Source of the DNA: Scleroderma bovista
Lineage: Eukaryota; Basidiomycota; Agaricomycetes; Boletales; Sclerodermataceae
DNA: 64,000 nucleotides
Direction: 5' to 3'
Assembly (NCBI GenBank): GCA_037178675.1
Contig: JAYMGJ010000737.1
Span: 1 to 64,000 of the forward strand
In this document: piece by piece, positions 48,529-61,029 of the stretch
How the letters are laid out: every line of letters starts with the position of its first letter
Numbering within the stretch: position 1 is the stretch's first letter
The notes under the pieces: generated by a model
What the model was told of the DNA's origin: nothing
What the model saw: the letters and a program-made list of their open reading frames with translations, nothing else
Database searches by the model: none
Made by a program: the position numbers and the translations under genes

Positions 48529-49836
48529 CCGGTATCTATTAAGTTGATCAACATTACAGATCAGACTTATGAAGAGCGCCAGTCGCTAATCACGGACTTC
48601 CATGACACTCCTGTTGCAAGACATAAGGGTGTCAAAGCTATGTTTAATGTGCTCAGGAAGCACTATTCCTGGAAAGGGATGAAGGAGCAGATTCAAACCT
48701 ATGTAAAGCACTGTCAGAAGTGTCAACAGTTGAAGGTTTCGAATCAAAAGACTTCCAGAAGTCTCCTCCCCCTCCCTGTCCCAGAAGGACCGTGGCTTGA
48801 CGTCACAATGGACTTTACCGAGATGCCAGAATCCCTTGGTTACAACTATATACTAGTGATTGTCGATCGGTTTTCCAAAGAGGTAGTCTTCGTGCCGTGC
48901 ACTAAAGAGGAAACCGCCCTCTCGACTGCTGAGTTATTTAGAGACCACATCTGGTGCCAGCATGGACTTCCTAGCACTGTGGTGTCTGACCATGGATCGG
49001 TCTTTGCGAGCAACTTCCTGGGGGAGTTGTACAAACTTCTAGGCATAAAGCACAAGATGTGTACTGCCTTTCACCTGCAAACTGACGGACAGACGGAGCG
49101 GTTGAACTGCGAAATCAACCAGTACCTTCAAACCTACGTTAGCAATCGTCAAGGCAATTGGGCTAAGTGGATCAAGATTGCCCAGTTTGTCTGGAACAAC
49201 ATGGTCTCGGAGGTTACTACCGATTCCCCATTTGGAATTACCCGGAGTTATTCCCCGCACATGGGTGTAGAGCCAGTACAGACAATAGCCCCAGCGGCTA
49301 AGGACTTCGCTGCCATATTTAACAAAGTCGTTGAATCTTTTGAGAAGGCTAAATGCAACATGAAGCTTCAGGCAGATAAGCATAGAAATCCCGCCCCGGA
49401 TTATACTGTCAGTCAGCAAGTCTGGCTTTCGATGGACAACCTTCGTATATTAAATCGTGCTTCTAAGAAGCTTACGGAAAAGTGGATCGGCCCCTATGAG
49501 GTCACTCGAGTAACCCTGAACGCGGTCGAGCTTAAGCTCCTGAAAACCCTTCAGATTCACCCAGTAGTGAATGTTTCTCGAGTCAAACCTTATTTAGGTC
49601 CACTCCTTGGACAACCTGTTTCCCGGCCCGGCCTGGTGCTTGTTTCTGAAGAACGCGATGAAGAGTACGAAGTGGACTATATTGTAGCCTCCCATATTTA
49701 TAGATGCCAGCTCCAATATTTGGTGCACTGGAAAGAGTATGAAGAATACGAAAGAACGTGGGAACCCTCGTCAAATTTGAAGAATTCTCCTCTGGTAGTT
49801 GAGCGTTTTTATAGGGAAAATCCTTCTGCCCCTTGA
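48529..49836 (+). CDS. Gypsy-C integrase plus chromodomain, 5' truncated pol fragment
   Basis: An uninterrupted frame (430 codons from 48544) with the integrase zinc region (ARHKGVK... HCQKCQQL), core residues D in TMDFTEMPE, D in VSDHGSVFAS and E in TDGQTERLN, the GPYEV barrel region, and a C-terminal chromodomain (YEVDYIVASHIYRCQLQYLV, then EEYERTWEP). RT and RNase H are absent: LTR-A3 ends exactly at the start. It is the best-preserved pol segment in the window, with no stop or frameshift, but cannot act alone. Confidence 0.88.
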   Translation, partial: PVSIKLINITDQTYEERQSLITDFHDTPVARHKGVKAMFNVLRKHYSWKGMKEQIQTYVKHCQKCQQLKVSNQKTSRSLLPLPVPEGPWLDVTMDFTEMPESLGYNYILVIVDRFSKEVVFVPCTKEETALSTAELFRDHIWCQHGLPSTVVSDHGSVFASNFLGELYKLLGIKHKMCTAFHLQTDGQTERLNCEINQYLQTYVSNRQGNWAKWIKIAQFVWNNMVSEVTTDSPFGITRSYSPHMGVEPVQTIAPAAKDFAAIFNKVVESFEKAKCNMKLQADKHRNPAPDYTVSQQVWLSMDNLRILNRASKKLTEKWIGPYEVTRVTLNAVELKLLKTLQIHPVVNVSRVKPYLGPLLGQPVSRPGLVLVSEERDEEYEVDYIVASHIYRCQLQYLVHWKEYEEYERTWEPSSNLKNSPLVVERFYRENPSAP

Positions 49837-49951
49837 AAGCTTCGTATGGGCAGTCGGACTTCGACTTGTTATTTACTTGGATCCCCGAGAATCTTACCAT
49901 ATGCGAACCTACCTTTTGCAGTCTGGAATCCTGCACCTAAGGGGGGAGTAG

Positions 49952-50313
49952 TGTAACAGTCTAACTTTTTATCTTATCTAATCTGTGGTTAGATAACATC
50001 TAGTGCATCTTATCTGTAGGTCTGTCTAGACTACAGCCTCATGCTGTACATGCTGTATCCCTTGATGTCATTAGCATAGCCTTACCATGGGATGGCAGCT
50101 GTGTTCACTGCCTCGTACAGCATACAACCTCATGGATAGCCTTGCACAGGGCATGTGTAGTGAAGTATATATACTGTTGCAATCCAGCACCCAGAGGCTC
50201 TCCATTCAAGCTCTCTTTGGGTCATCACTCTAAGACGCTTGATTCCTACTTCCTCCTCGGAGTCTCAACATGTGGTAGTTCTTTGGGTTGTTTGCCCTTA
50301 GGGTTGTCTCAAC
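49952..50313 (+). repeat. Gypsy-C 3' LTR (LTR-C2), truncated; polypurine tract at 49939-49949
   Basis: AAGGGGGGAGT just precedes TGTAACAGTCTAAC, the LTR start shared with LTR-C1. A TATATATA box is at about 50167. The match to C1 ends near GGGTTGTCTCAACCC, after which the CAGTCAGAC array begins. Confidence 0.78.
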
Positions 50314-50315
50314 CC

Positions 50316-51190
50316 TTCAGGCAGTCAGGCCAGCCAGACACTTCAGGCCACTCCAGACCAGTCAGACCCCCCAGACAGCCAGGCCAGTCAGATGCTTCAG
50401 ACTGCTTCAGAGCAGTCAGAGCAGTCAGACCCACCAGGTAGTCAGGTCAGTCAGATACTTCAGGCCATTTCAGAGGTGTCAGAGTTGTCAGAGTTGTCAG
50501 ACCCCCTAGGCAGTCAGACCAGTCAGACACTTCAGACTGCTCCAGATCAGTCAGAGTAATCAGAGCAGTCAGTCCCCACTGACACTCAGAGCAGTCAGAC
50601 ACTTCAGACTTCTCCAGACCAGTCAGAATGGTCAGTGGTCAGACCCACCAGGTAGTCAGGCCAGTCAGACAGTCCAGACTAGTCAAAGTGGTTAGACCAA
50701 TCAGACCAGTCAGACTGATCAGAACCCCCAGACAGTCAGAACAGTCAGACACTTCAGATCATTCCAGACCAGCCAACCAGTCAGACTGATCAGACCCTCT
50801 AGGGTGTCAGACTGCCAGATAGTCCAGAGCAGTCAGAGCAGTCAGAGTGGTCAGACCCCCCCAGACTGTCAGACTGCCAGACTGGCCAGACAGATCAGAC
50901 ACAGACAGTCAGACCAGTCAGACACTTCAGATCATTCCAGACTGGTCAGAGCAGTCAGACTCTCCAGCTAGTAAGGTTGTCAGATAGATAAGACCATTCA
51001 GAGTAACCAGCACAATCAGGCCCTGCAGATAATAAGTCACTCAGAAAGTTTAGACCACCCAGACCATCAGACTGTCAGACTGTCCATATGAGTCATAGCA
51101 GCCAGATACCCCAACCAGTAAGTTAGTCAGACAGTCAAGACCATTCAGACCATTCAGACCATTCAGACCATTCAGACCATTCAGAAAATG
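50316..51190 (+). repeat. CAGTCAGAC-type minisatellite
   Basis: About 870 bases of imperfect units of about 9-10 bases (CAGTCAGAC, CAGACCAGT, CTTCAGAC), organised in places into larger units of about 50-60 bases; it ends in five ATTCAGACC copies (about 51144-51186). No coding signal. Confidence 0.85.
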
Positions 51191-52086
51191 TGATTAACAG
51201 ACAAAACCTAATAGTCAATCATTGTTGTTACATATGTCTCAAGAACAAGCAATAGTGTAACAATATATTCATGTAACTAATCTATAATTGTTAGGGGTCC
51301 CTATTGTCATTTAGGCATGGGTCATCATTGCCTAGGGGCACAGGTTGCCACCATGGTTGTCAACAGTGATGCTGGCAGTCAAATCACCTTGTTTACAAGG
51401 TCACTGCATGTGGAAATTGTAGATGCTTTTTCAACATCCATGCAATTGCCTGTAGTAACAAAACTCTGCTGTGGAAAAAGCCATAGTTTGGAGGCCACTT
51501 CACAAGTGTACCAGCTCTCTATAGTTAACAAGGTGAATGGCATGTGCCAAGGGGGTTAGTTTAGAGATATATGGGCATGCACATAAACAAGGTGCCTGCC
51601 ATCAGTGATGGCTTTGTTCTGGTTAAAGGTGTATGGGTGTTAGGTCCTAGCAGAGTTTGAAACCTAACCTATTGGTCCTCCTCCACTATGAATTATTTTA
51701 TTTTATTTTATTTAATATTTGGCTGACCCACACACCTTTAGCTAGAGTGCCAATTAATCCAAACAGATTAATCTCTTCCTATCCTCTGCATTTGAAATTA
51801 GGGCTATACAAATGCAGAGGATAGGAACAGAGTAATATCCATTCACCCCTGCCTGTGGACAACACCAAATTTGACCACATGCTCACACTGGGTCAATCCA
51901 GTGTCAGTAGTATAGTAGCAATAACACATCAATACCAAAAAAAGAGCCATTAAAACAAACAATTTTTATTGTATCAAGGTATGACATGGACTAAATACTA
52001 TATTAAATAAATTGTGCCGCTGCCATCATGTGATCATCGACGCAGGGCGGTGGGTGGTAGTGGGTCAGTGTCGTCACCATTGTTGC
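51191..52086. other. Unique-looking spacer; possible retroelement protease trace
   Basis: An 80-codon frame (51317-51559) contains VNSDAGSQITLF, faintly like a D-[ST]-G-S-Q protease site of retroelements but with alanine in the motif; very weak. The rest is AT-rich and holds one perfect hairpin (51777-51826). Confidence 0.3.
51777..51826. repeat. Perfect 18-bp inverted repeat
   Basis: TCCTATCCTCTGCATTTG at 51777-51794 pairs with CAAATGCAGAGGATAGGA at 51809-51826 across a 14-base loop. Confidence 0.85.
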
Positions 52087-52546
52087 TGTGAATCAAAGTG
52101 TGGATTTGGGTCGGAGTAATAACCCAAACACAACACCAACAAAGGACTACAAAAATGTGCGAGTGGTGGTTTACCTCCACAGTGTCCAGAGAGGATATGC
52201 TGAGGAGGGGAAAAGGGGATCTACACCAACAGGGTGATGCAGACAGTGATGCAGGATACTCCTTGGGTACAGGAGTAATAGAAGACGAAGGGGATAGGGG
52301 TCTGGACTCTTCCTAAAGCCTAGGAAGTGTCAAAGCGGGGATTGGGGTGACTGGGACTGAAGTAGCAATACTACACCTAGAGGTTGGTGCAGCAAAGGGG
52401 CAAGGGGGCTCCTGACGTCCAGAAGCAATGGGATATGAAGGATAGACAGGCTAGACTCCACTTGAGCCTAGAGAAATACTTGGACTTGAATAGATTGAAT
52501 AAAACTTGGATATCAGAGTCTTTAGACCTTCACTGAAGCCTACAAG

Positions 52547-55500
52547 TAGTGAAGGACATGGGTCAACCCATGGGTGTCGCGGCATCAACCTGGACCCTCA
52601 CCCGCAACGGGTAAAATTTGATATTTACCCATGGGTATTGATTTCATGTAGGACGATTGCAGGACAATATAAGTTGCTATACAAATACATTGAAGAACTA
52701 TCAGACATCCTCAGCTGGCCCCTCTTCCTCTCCATCATCACAGACCACCTTCTTGATATCTTCATCCTTCATGAATCCCAGAAGGCTCCAGCTGCTGAGA
52801 CAAAGAAGAGTGCGGATTGACTGCGATGACAAGCGATTGCAGAGGTGAGGCAGAAGGATGCGGCCTTTACTGAAAAGACGTTCAACATCGACACTCGTAG
52901 CTATACAATAAATTAGAGGTCTTGTAGATGAACAATTATGAAGACATACCTGGGATCGTCAAATAATCAAGGGCCATACGTGAGAGATGCGGATAGGTCG
53001 CACGATTCTCATGCCACCATTTGAGGGCATCAGAAATGTCTTCCACACCCGAGGCGAGGTAGGCATCTAATTCATCATGCGCATGGTTTGCATTTGGCTT
53101 CGCAAGACTTGGGAGGCTGTCAAATACATTTTGGGAGTCCTGGCGCTGGCACTGTAAAATGTGAGACAATTACAAGGAAAGTACTTAATACTTACCTGAG
53201 ATTCATCCTCTGACTTGTCAGAGGTTGAGGGTTCAGTCCAAGAAACATTGCATGTAGCATATGAGACATGGAATGTGTCACGGACGAGTTGATGTGCCGT
53301 GTTGATCCATTTGGGCTCCCATTCTGCGATCTTGAAATATTCAAGCTTGTGGCATGGGTGTAAAACTTGCCAATAAAATGATGAGATGCAAAGATACAGA
53401 GACAGTGTTGCTTACCCATGGCAATGCGGTAAAGTTTAGAGGTATCAGTATGCAAGTAGTAGTTATTGAGAGTCTTCTTGGCCAAGCCAACCGCAGCACG
53501 GATTGCCGGATCCAAGGTGTTCCTCTGCAGCATTCCTGTGGTGAAAATTTCATCAATGAAATCCATTGCTGGGATTACCATAGCGAGGTTAGGTGTCGAA
53601 TGGGAAAAGAACAGTGTTGCATCCTTGAGGACCTGTGGCTGTTTGTTTGACCAACAAAACTATTATATAAGTGTCTATCCTCACCTTCAGCACATCACGC
53701 AGCTGTTGGAGTAGTTTCCACTCATGCTCATCAATGGCAAAGTCAGCCAGACCCAACCACCGCTTGTCCGTCACCGACTCGATGACTTGATCGTACAAGA
53801 TTCCGAAGTCTACCATATCAAATGCCGAATTCCAGTGGGCCGATACATCTTGAGGCATCCACTTCTGCTTCAAACCTTGATCAGTGCAAGTGGTGTCCCA
53901 CACAGGCAAGACAGCAGTGGTGGAATGAGTAATCTTGAAAGCCAACTTCCGTATCTAATGGGCTTGGAAGTCACCACACTCAAAACATTTCAAAAGGTAA
54001 GTCCCACCTTCATGAGCGCAATCCGCACTGGTCTCACTTGATCTTCCAGATTGGCACGTTCAGCATGAGTCAAGAGCGGGACTTCATCAACCCAGCACTC
54101 TGTATCGTCAAGCAGATCTTCGCCATTCTCAGCGATTGTCTGCCAATCTTCTACATCAAGTCCCTCAGTGCCGAGGGTTTTCAGTTCTTCGTCTCTCTCA
54201 ACCATGCCCTTTGGTACGTCAAATGCTTTCACCATTGTCTTCCCAACTAAATTTCCAACATGTAGGAAACACCGCACCTGCGCTGCCTGTCCAGCAAAAC
54301 TATTGACTTTGTTTTTCAGTTCGAGCGTCATTGTATCATTAGAACTAGCATTATCGCAAGTGACAGCAAGCATCTGGAACAAAATCAGGTGCGTCTCAGG
54401 CTTGAGTTTCATTTATTAGGTTACTTTATCTGATATTCCAAACTCATCCAGGATCTTCGTGAACTCTTCGGCCAATGTTTGGCCAGTGTGTGCCTATGAA
54501 CCCTTCAATTCTCTGACAAATAAGTGAGTGTATCTGTACCCTTGAAACTTCAACAATGTCGAGCGGCAGTGCTAACACTTCCCCTTGTTGTTCCAGGTGC
54601 ACGGTCACAGCCACGAAGGCCTTGTGGTTAGGCGCTGTCCACGTGTCTGTTGCAAAACTCAATTTTCCGTTGTATTTCTGGTAAGGTTGAGAGATTTATT
54701 TGTATGTTGTTATAAATTCTTACCTGTAGCATGCCAGCAATTCTTTCCTTTGTCCGCAAAAATACAAGCCTGACATCATGCGCTACAGTCTTCGAATGCG
54801 GTAAGTAGTATGCTGGTCGCCCAGTTTTCATCAGTGAATGAAAGCTACGGTCATTGACCATGTCAAATGGCCGCAGGTTTTCAGAGACCCAGCACACAAT
54901 CTCGGCACTTGAAGGGGTTCACATGAGCACATCAGATGCAAAATTTATCGCAACTCACCGGGTTTCTGCCTTTGTATGTGGCCGGGTAGAGTAAGTAACC
55001 TTCCCTTTCTTCTTCTGTGCGAATGCCATCATAACTATCCCATTTTCAGTGTAGTCCTTTGCTGCCTTTCGGGCAGTAGAAATATCTTTTGCCTCAGTAA
55101 TGGCATTGAAGGCATCCTCGCCCCAACAGTTTTTCACATGCTGGTGCAAATTCGATGTCGACTTGGCATCCCCATTGTCGAGAAACCGCCGAATCCTTCG
55201 CTTGCAATTGTTTCCAAGACATTTGAATTCGTGCGCTCGATGGCCATTAATGTACACAATCTCTGGAACCTGCAAAAAGAATGCATAGACAGGTGAGGTC
55301 CATTCCTCCATCAGTGACTCTGTTATACTGATCAGTACTAATTTGTCACAAAACATATATCTTACCCAGTTCCCCCTCTGAGTTTTGGGGTTCGTCAATG
55401 TCGCTCTCCATCTTTTCACCTGTCATGTCAATTACCCTGTTGTGCATGTCTGCTCCTTCATCTGGCAGAATGTCGCTGTTGGGGGAGGTGTCCCTGTTGG

Positions 55501-55974
55501 GTAAGATATTGTTTGTGTCTGGCCTACTTCATTTAGACACCGTTGTGTCTGTTGCATCAATGGTATGTTTCCGTTTCAACTGGCCATGAGTTAGTTCCAT
55601 GGCTAACATCTTTTCGGTAGGACACCGAGCTCGTTTACTGCTCATTGTGAGGTTGAGGGTCGGGGCACTCAATGTTGTGTCAGACATACACCTGAGGTGG
55701 CCTTTTTTTCATTCTTTTGCAATGCTGTGTACTCCATTCTATGGTTCCATGTGATCCATTTGTACCATATGTCTATTTATGACAAAATACATTCCAGCCT
55801 GTCAGGTTTGACAGGTGCTGGGAACCTTGCACAGCTATTGCACTGCTATCATGTGTGCGGGTGTGCGAGGGTCTCTGGTGGGTCTGTGGGTTCTGAGATT
55901 TCAACCCGGACCCGGACCCTTAAGCACCCTTACCCACAACCCATCATGGGTAGCCAAACCCTTGTCCTTCACAA
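52547..55974. mobile_element. hAT DNA transposon (3,428 bp) with TIRs and 8-bp duplication
   Basis: Left end TAGTGAAGGACATGGGT and right end, read in reverse, TTGTGAAGGACAAGGGT differ at two of 17 positions. A perfect 8-bp duplication CCTACAAG (52539-52546, 55975-55982) matches hAT practice, and removing the element rejoins LTR-B4 exactly. It carries one transposase gene on the minus strand. Confidence 0.92.
52701..55687 (-). pseudogene. hAT transposase, almost complete, one in-frame stop
   Basis: About ten exons with GT...AG introns of about 40-60 bp. ATG at 55687; exon 1 has a TGA at 55531-55529 where KRSRP would be expected (CGA to TGA). BED-type finger (FKCLGNNC...HQHVKNC, about 55240-55130); then VCWVSENLRPFDMVND, FATDTWTAPNHKAFVAVT, LAVTCDNASSNDTM, VRCFLHVGNLV and AHWNSAFDMVD. 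C-terminal dimerisation region: ALKWWHENRATYPHLSRMA, then after a last intron TSVDVERLFSKGRILL and NRLSSQSIR, stop at 52703-52701. The exon 1-2 join is one base out of frame with a simple GT-AG splice, so the first exon model may be wrong or hold an indel. A downstream ATG could bypass the stop. Confidence 0.85.
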
Positions 55975-57216
55975 CCTACAAGACTCAAAGAGCTGAGGGG
56001 ATACTGACTGAGAGAGTCTGAGAGGGAGATAATTTCGTGCTATTGGGTCTTTTTTTCACTGGGCTGAGCCCAGGGGTTTAAATACATGGGGGGGCACAGC
56101 ATTAAAGTACAAAAAGAGAAGGGAGTAAGCAGAAATTGTCAAGGATTGGTAAGGAATTGGCAAGAGCTTTGTAAGGGGTTTGTAAGCGATCAGTAAGCAA
56201 GGGATAAGCAGGAATGAGTAAGCATAGGAAGCATGAATAAGCTGCTGAGTAAAGGAATGAGTAAGCAAAAATGTGAAAGGGATAGAGTAATACTGATGAC
56301 AAGAGAGCATCAGTAAGCAAGGGATGAGTCACTGCACAGCAGAAGGAGTCATTGATGCACAGCCTAAGAAGTTTGATGGGGGCCTGTGTACCATCAAGAA
56401 TTTGATGGGACAACAATGGGGAAGATCTGAGATAAATAGGGGGATTGATCCGAGACAAAACAGCCACAAGAAGGGTACCAGGGGTCCAGAGGTCTTTTGG
56501 GGGGTCAGCATACACTAAGGTATAGTGCATGTGTTCTAGCACCACTGAAGCGCAACCATGGGCTCCCTTGATGAGCTTTCTTCTGGGAAAGAACGAGGGT
56601 TCTTCTTCCTAATAGCACTATAAAGTTGGGGCATAACTGTCATGGTGCTGGGGGACATCGTCTGAAAGTAGGGAAGTGGATAGAGTACTGAATTCAACGC
56701 ATCCAGGGAAGCGAGACAAACGACAGAGGAAGATGGACATGGCAAGCATCTGGGAGGAAGGGACCATAGGCTGAGGGCTCAGGGGACACAGAGACGACCA
56801 GAGAAGACTTCTCAAGCTTGACAATAGACCTAAGATGACCAAAGTACATCCTTGATGCAGGACTGACAAGGAGAATGCGCTGACTGAGAACGAGAGGGAC
56901 TGAAGGAGCAGGCTGGGAAGATATGTGCCAGGCAGTGCACGGGAACTCTGGAAGAGGCTGTCCTAAGAGCAGGACATAGTGGAGATCTGCAGCAATAGTG
57001 GAGAAATGATCCAGAGAAAATACAGACTCCATAGTGAGCGATGAAGTGAATGTCTGGATTGCAGGGGGAATATCTCCATGGGAAATGAACAGATTTGCAT
57101 CGGAACTTGACAGGCAGATAGACCACATTCTAGGCTCTCTGATGGTATAGTCACATGCCTGATAGCTTCAGAAATGATGGAGCTATTCAAAATATTGCAA
57201 TGCCAGCACTGGGCGC

Positions 57217-59265
57217 TGTCATGCACCAAACAGGTTTGGTACAGTGAACATGGAAGATAACACCTATATTGAATGATCCTTATGTGAAGGATAAGCACAA
57301 TGGACCCTCATCGTAGCCATCTATCGCACAAGAAGACTATCCTGATGCGAGAGATGAATGCCAATGCAGACAGTCATCTATCGCACGAGAACTGCCAAGA
57401 AGCAGAAGAAACTGAAGGAATAACGTCAATTGTGGTATGAGAAAGGAATGCACACGTCTGCAGTCCAGCTCCCATACCAGAACAATCAAAGAAGCCAAAG
57501 AATTGATGGAGAAACGAAGGAGAAAGAGAAGAAATGATTTTTAGCACCCAAATGTCATTTTTAGGCACCCAGTGCCGGCATTCCGATATTTTGAATAGCT
57601 CCATCATTTCTGAAGCTATCAGGCACATGACTATACCATCAGAGAGCCTAGAACATGGTCTATCTGCCTGTCAAGTTCCGAAGCAAATCTGTTCATTTCC
57701 CACGGAGATATTCCCCCTGCAATCCAGATGTTTGCTTCATCACTCACTATGGAGTCCGTATTTTCTCTGGATCATTTCTCCACTATTGCTGCAGATCTCC
57801 ACTATGTCCTGCTCTTAGGACAGCCTCTCCCAGAGTTCCTGTGCACTGCCTGGCACATATCTTCCCAGCCTGCTCCCTCAGTCCCTCTCGTTCTCGGTCA
57901 GCGTGTTCTCCTCGTCAGTCCTGCATCAAGGATGTACTTTGGTCATCTTAGGTCTATTGTCAAGCTTGAGAAGTCTTCTCTGGTCATCTCTGTGTCCCCT
58001 GAGCCCTCAGCCTATGGTCCCTTCCTCCCAGATACTTGCCATGTCCATCTTCCTCTGTCGTTTGTCTCGCTTCCCTGGATGCGTTGAATTCAGTACTCTA
58101 TCCACTTCCCTACTTTCAGACGATGTCCCCCAGCACCATGACAGTTATGCCCCAACTTTATAGTGCTATTAGGAAGAAGAACCCTCTCTCGTTCTTTCCC
58201 AGAAGAAAGCTCGTCAAGGGAGCCCATGGTTGCGCTTCAGTGGTGCTAGAACACATGCACTATACCTTAGTGTATGGTGACCCCCCAAAAGACCTCTGGA
58301 CCCCTGGTACCCTTCTTGTGGCTGTTTTGTCTCGGATCAATCCCCCTATTTATCTCAGATCTTCCCCATTGTTGTCCCATCAAATTCTTGATGGTACACA
58401 GGCCCCCATCAAACTTCTTAGGCTGTGCATCAATGACTCCTTCTGCTGTGCAGTGACTCATCCCTTGCTTACTGATGCTCTCTTGTCATCAGTATTACTC
58501 TATCCCTTTCACATTTTTGCTTACTCATTCCTTTACTCAGCAGCTTATTCATGCTTCCTATGCTTACTCATTCCTGCTTATCCCTTGCTTACTGATCGCT
58601 TACAAACCCCTTACAAAGCTCTTGCCAATTCCTTACCAATCCTTGACAATTTCTGCTTACTCCCTTCTCTTTTTGTACTTTAATGCTGTGCCCCCCTATG
58701 TATTTAAACCCCTGGGCTCAGCCCAGTGAAAAAAAAACCCCCAATTGCATGAAATTATCCCTCTCTCAGACTCTCTCAATCAGTATCCCTTCAGTCTTTG
58801 AGTCCTTGTAGGCTTCAGTGAAGGTCTAAAGGCTCAATATTGTCAAGTTTATCCAAGTTATTCAAGATCTATTCTTTATACTAGGCTCAAGCAGAGTCTA
58901 GGCTTCATACCAGTCAATCTTCCCCGCCTCTGGACATCAGAGGCATCTCTGCCCCTTTGCTGCACCAATCTCTAGGTGTAGTATCGCTGTTTCAGTCTCA
59001 GTCAACCCAATCCCTGCTTTGACACTTCCTAGGCTTTAGGAAGAGTCCAGACCCCTATCCCCTTCATCATCTATTGCTCCTGTACCCCAGGAGTATCCTG
59101 CATCATCGTCTGCATCACCCTGTTGGTGTAGATCCTCTTCCCCCCTCCTCAGCACATCCTCTCTGGACACCGCGGAGGTAAACCACCACTCGCACATTTT
59201 TGTAGTCCTTTGTTGGTGTTGTGTTTGGGTTATTACTCCGACCCAAATCCTCACTTTGACTCACA
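57217..59265 (+). mobile_element. Solo LTR-B copy B5, complete, nested in B4
   Basis: TGTCATGCACCAAACAGG to TTTGACTCACA with a perfect 4-bp duplication GCGC (57213-57216, 59266-59269). It sits inside the oppositely oriented B4, so the two form a large imperfect inverted repeat able to base-pair over more than 1 kb. Confidence 0.9.
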
Positions 59266-59620
59266 GCGCCTAAAAATGACATTTGGGCGCTAAAAATCAT
59301 TTCTTCTCTTTCTCCTTCATTTCTCCATCAATTCTTCAGCTTCTTTGATCGTTCTGGTATGGGAGTTGGACTGCAGACGTGTGCATTCCTTTCTCATACC
59401 ACAATTGACGTTATTCCTTCAGTTTCTTCTGCTTCTTGGTGGTTCTTGTGCGATAGATGACTGTCTGCATTGGCATTCATCTCTCACATCAGGATAGTCT
59501 TCTTGTGCGATAGATGGCTAGTATGATGAGGGTCCATCATGCTTATCCTTCGCATAAGGATCATTCAATATAGGTGTTATCTTCCATGTTCACTGTACCA
59601 AACCTGTTTGGTGCGTGACA

Positions 59621-61029
59621 TCGCGTTGGTGGGCCAGTGTGGTGGTGATCAGTGTTTCGCATTGTCGATGCAGCTGGGTGGTGGACACGTCATTGGCCGT
59701 TGTCATCATGTTGGTGGTCAACAACGCCAGTGGCGGTAGTGGAGGCTGTCGTGGTTGTTGGTGTTGGTGGCCATGCCGACAACGTTGAGGGTGGGGTCAT
59801 CGTCATCATTGCAAATGGTGGTGGGGTCGTCATTGTCGTCACATTGGTGGTGGCTGTTGTCATCGTCGACACTGGTGGTGGAGTGGATGGTGGGTGTCAT
59901 CGTCTCGCACTTGCCGTCGCCGTCCTCATCCTTGTCACATCGACCTCATCATCCTTGTCCTCATCGGGTCATCCTCGCTGTCCTTGTCGTGTCGTCCTCG
60001 TCGTCATTCACACAGGTGTTGGTGATGGTGGGGTTGGGTGATTTGCTGGCAGTGATGGTGTCGTCAACAGCTACGACGCTGGGGCTGGGGTGGTCACCCT
60101 GGTATTGTTGTTGTCGATGATGACACTGGTCATTGTTGTCACTGCGGGTGCTGGGGGTGGTTGTTGTCAGTAGCAGTTGATGGATGCGAAGAACTTACCT
60201 TTGTGCAGAGCGCGGGACTTAGAAAAAAAGAATGGAGTTGTTGTGATTACAAATCACATCACAACAAATGCAAACTTTCTCTACATAAGTCCCACGTCAC
60301 CACTCTGCCTCCCATTCAACCACAACAACAACAACAACACGTCAACCACCACCACCCACGATGACAAACAACTTGCTATCAGGTATGTACCATCACATGC
60401 AGCGCCCACCACTAACACGTGACCATGACAGCCCCAGCATCGTCTCTAATGGACGACCATGGATGATGATGATGCCCACCCCTACATCATCTCTAGTGGG
60501 TGACCATGGACGACAATGACGCCCACCCCTATGTTGTCTCTAACGGACGATGGATCATAACCACCCATCCCAGCGTCGTCTCTGACGGACGATGGATCAT
60601 AACCACCCATCCCAGCATTGTCTCTGACGGATGACGGACGATGCTCAACGCAGGTCATCAACATTGCAGGCAACCACCTGGACAACAACGACAACCCCAC
60701 CACCACCAGCGACAACAACTACGATGTCGACACCCTCCACGTCCGCCATCCCCAGCACTTTACCTGAAGATGACAACAACATTCTCCCAGCCCCAGCATT
60801 GTCTGGCAACCACGACAACGCATACCCGTGTCCCCCAGCCCCAGCATTGTCGACACAGCCATCACCCACACCCACATCGGCATCGATGACGTGACTATTA
60901 CACTACCAGAATCTATGATGCCCCCCTCCATTTGTATATAATATATATTTATTGTACCATATTTTTTTCAGAATTAATATAAATTTATTAACATGAATAT
61001 TAAACAAATTAAGTGATAAAAGAATACAG
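59621..61029. repeat. Low-complexity GTTGGTGG / CGTCGTC region with a 45-57-bp minisatellite
   Basis: 59621-60180 is GTTG/GTCGTC-rich; 60300-60360 is an AAC/CAC trinucleotide run; 60430-60645 holds about five imperfect units around CTCTGACGGACGATGGATC. Several frames stay open on both strands because of composition, so no gene is claimed. 60900-61029 is AT-rich with nothing recognisable. Confidence 0.6.

Larger units (their letters stand above)
52087..59620 (-). mobile_element. LTR-B copy B4, split by a hAT element and by LTR-B5
   Basis: Three parts read as one reverse LTR-B: 52087-52546, 55975-57216 and 59266-59620. The left flank TTGC (52083-52086) and right flank TCGC (59621-59624) form a 4-bp duplication with one CpG-to-TpG change. 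Terminal sequences TGTGAATC and GTGCGTGACA are the expected LTR ends. Confidence 0.88.

Noticed and set aside
50316..51190. CRISPR-like or clustered direct repeat array.
   Set aside because: Units are about 9-10 bases, imperfect and contiguous, with no uniform spacers or cas genes; a eukaryotic minisatellite fits.
59652..60120. Long Val/Gly/Ser-rich and Thr/Asn-rich frames on both strands.
   Set aside because: They arise from GTTGGTGG and GTCGTC low-complexity sequence that is open in several frames at once.
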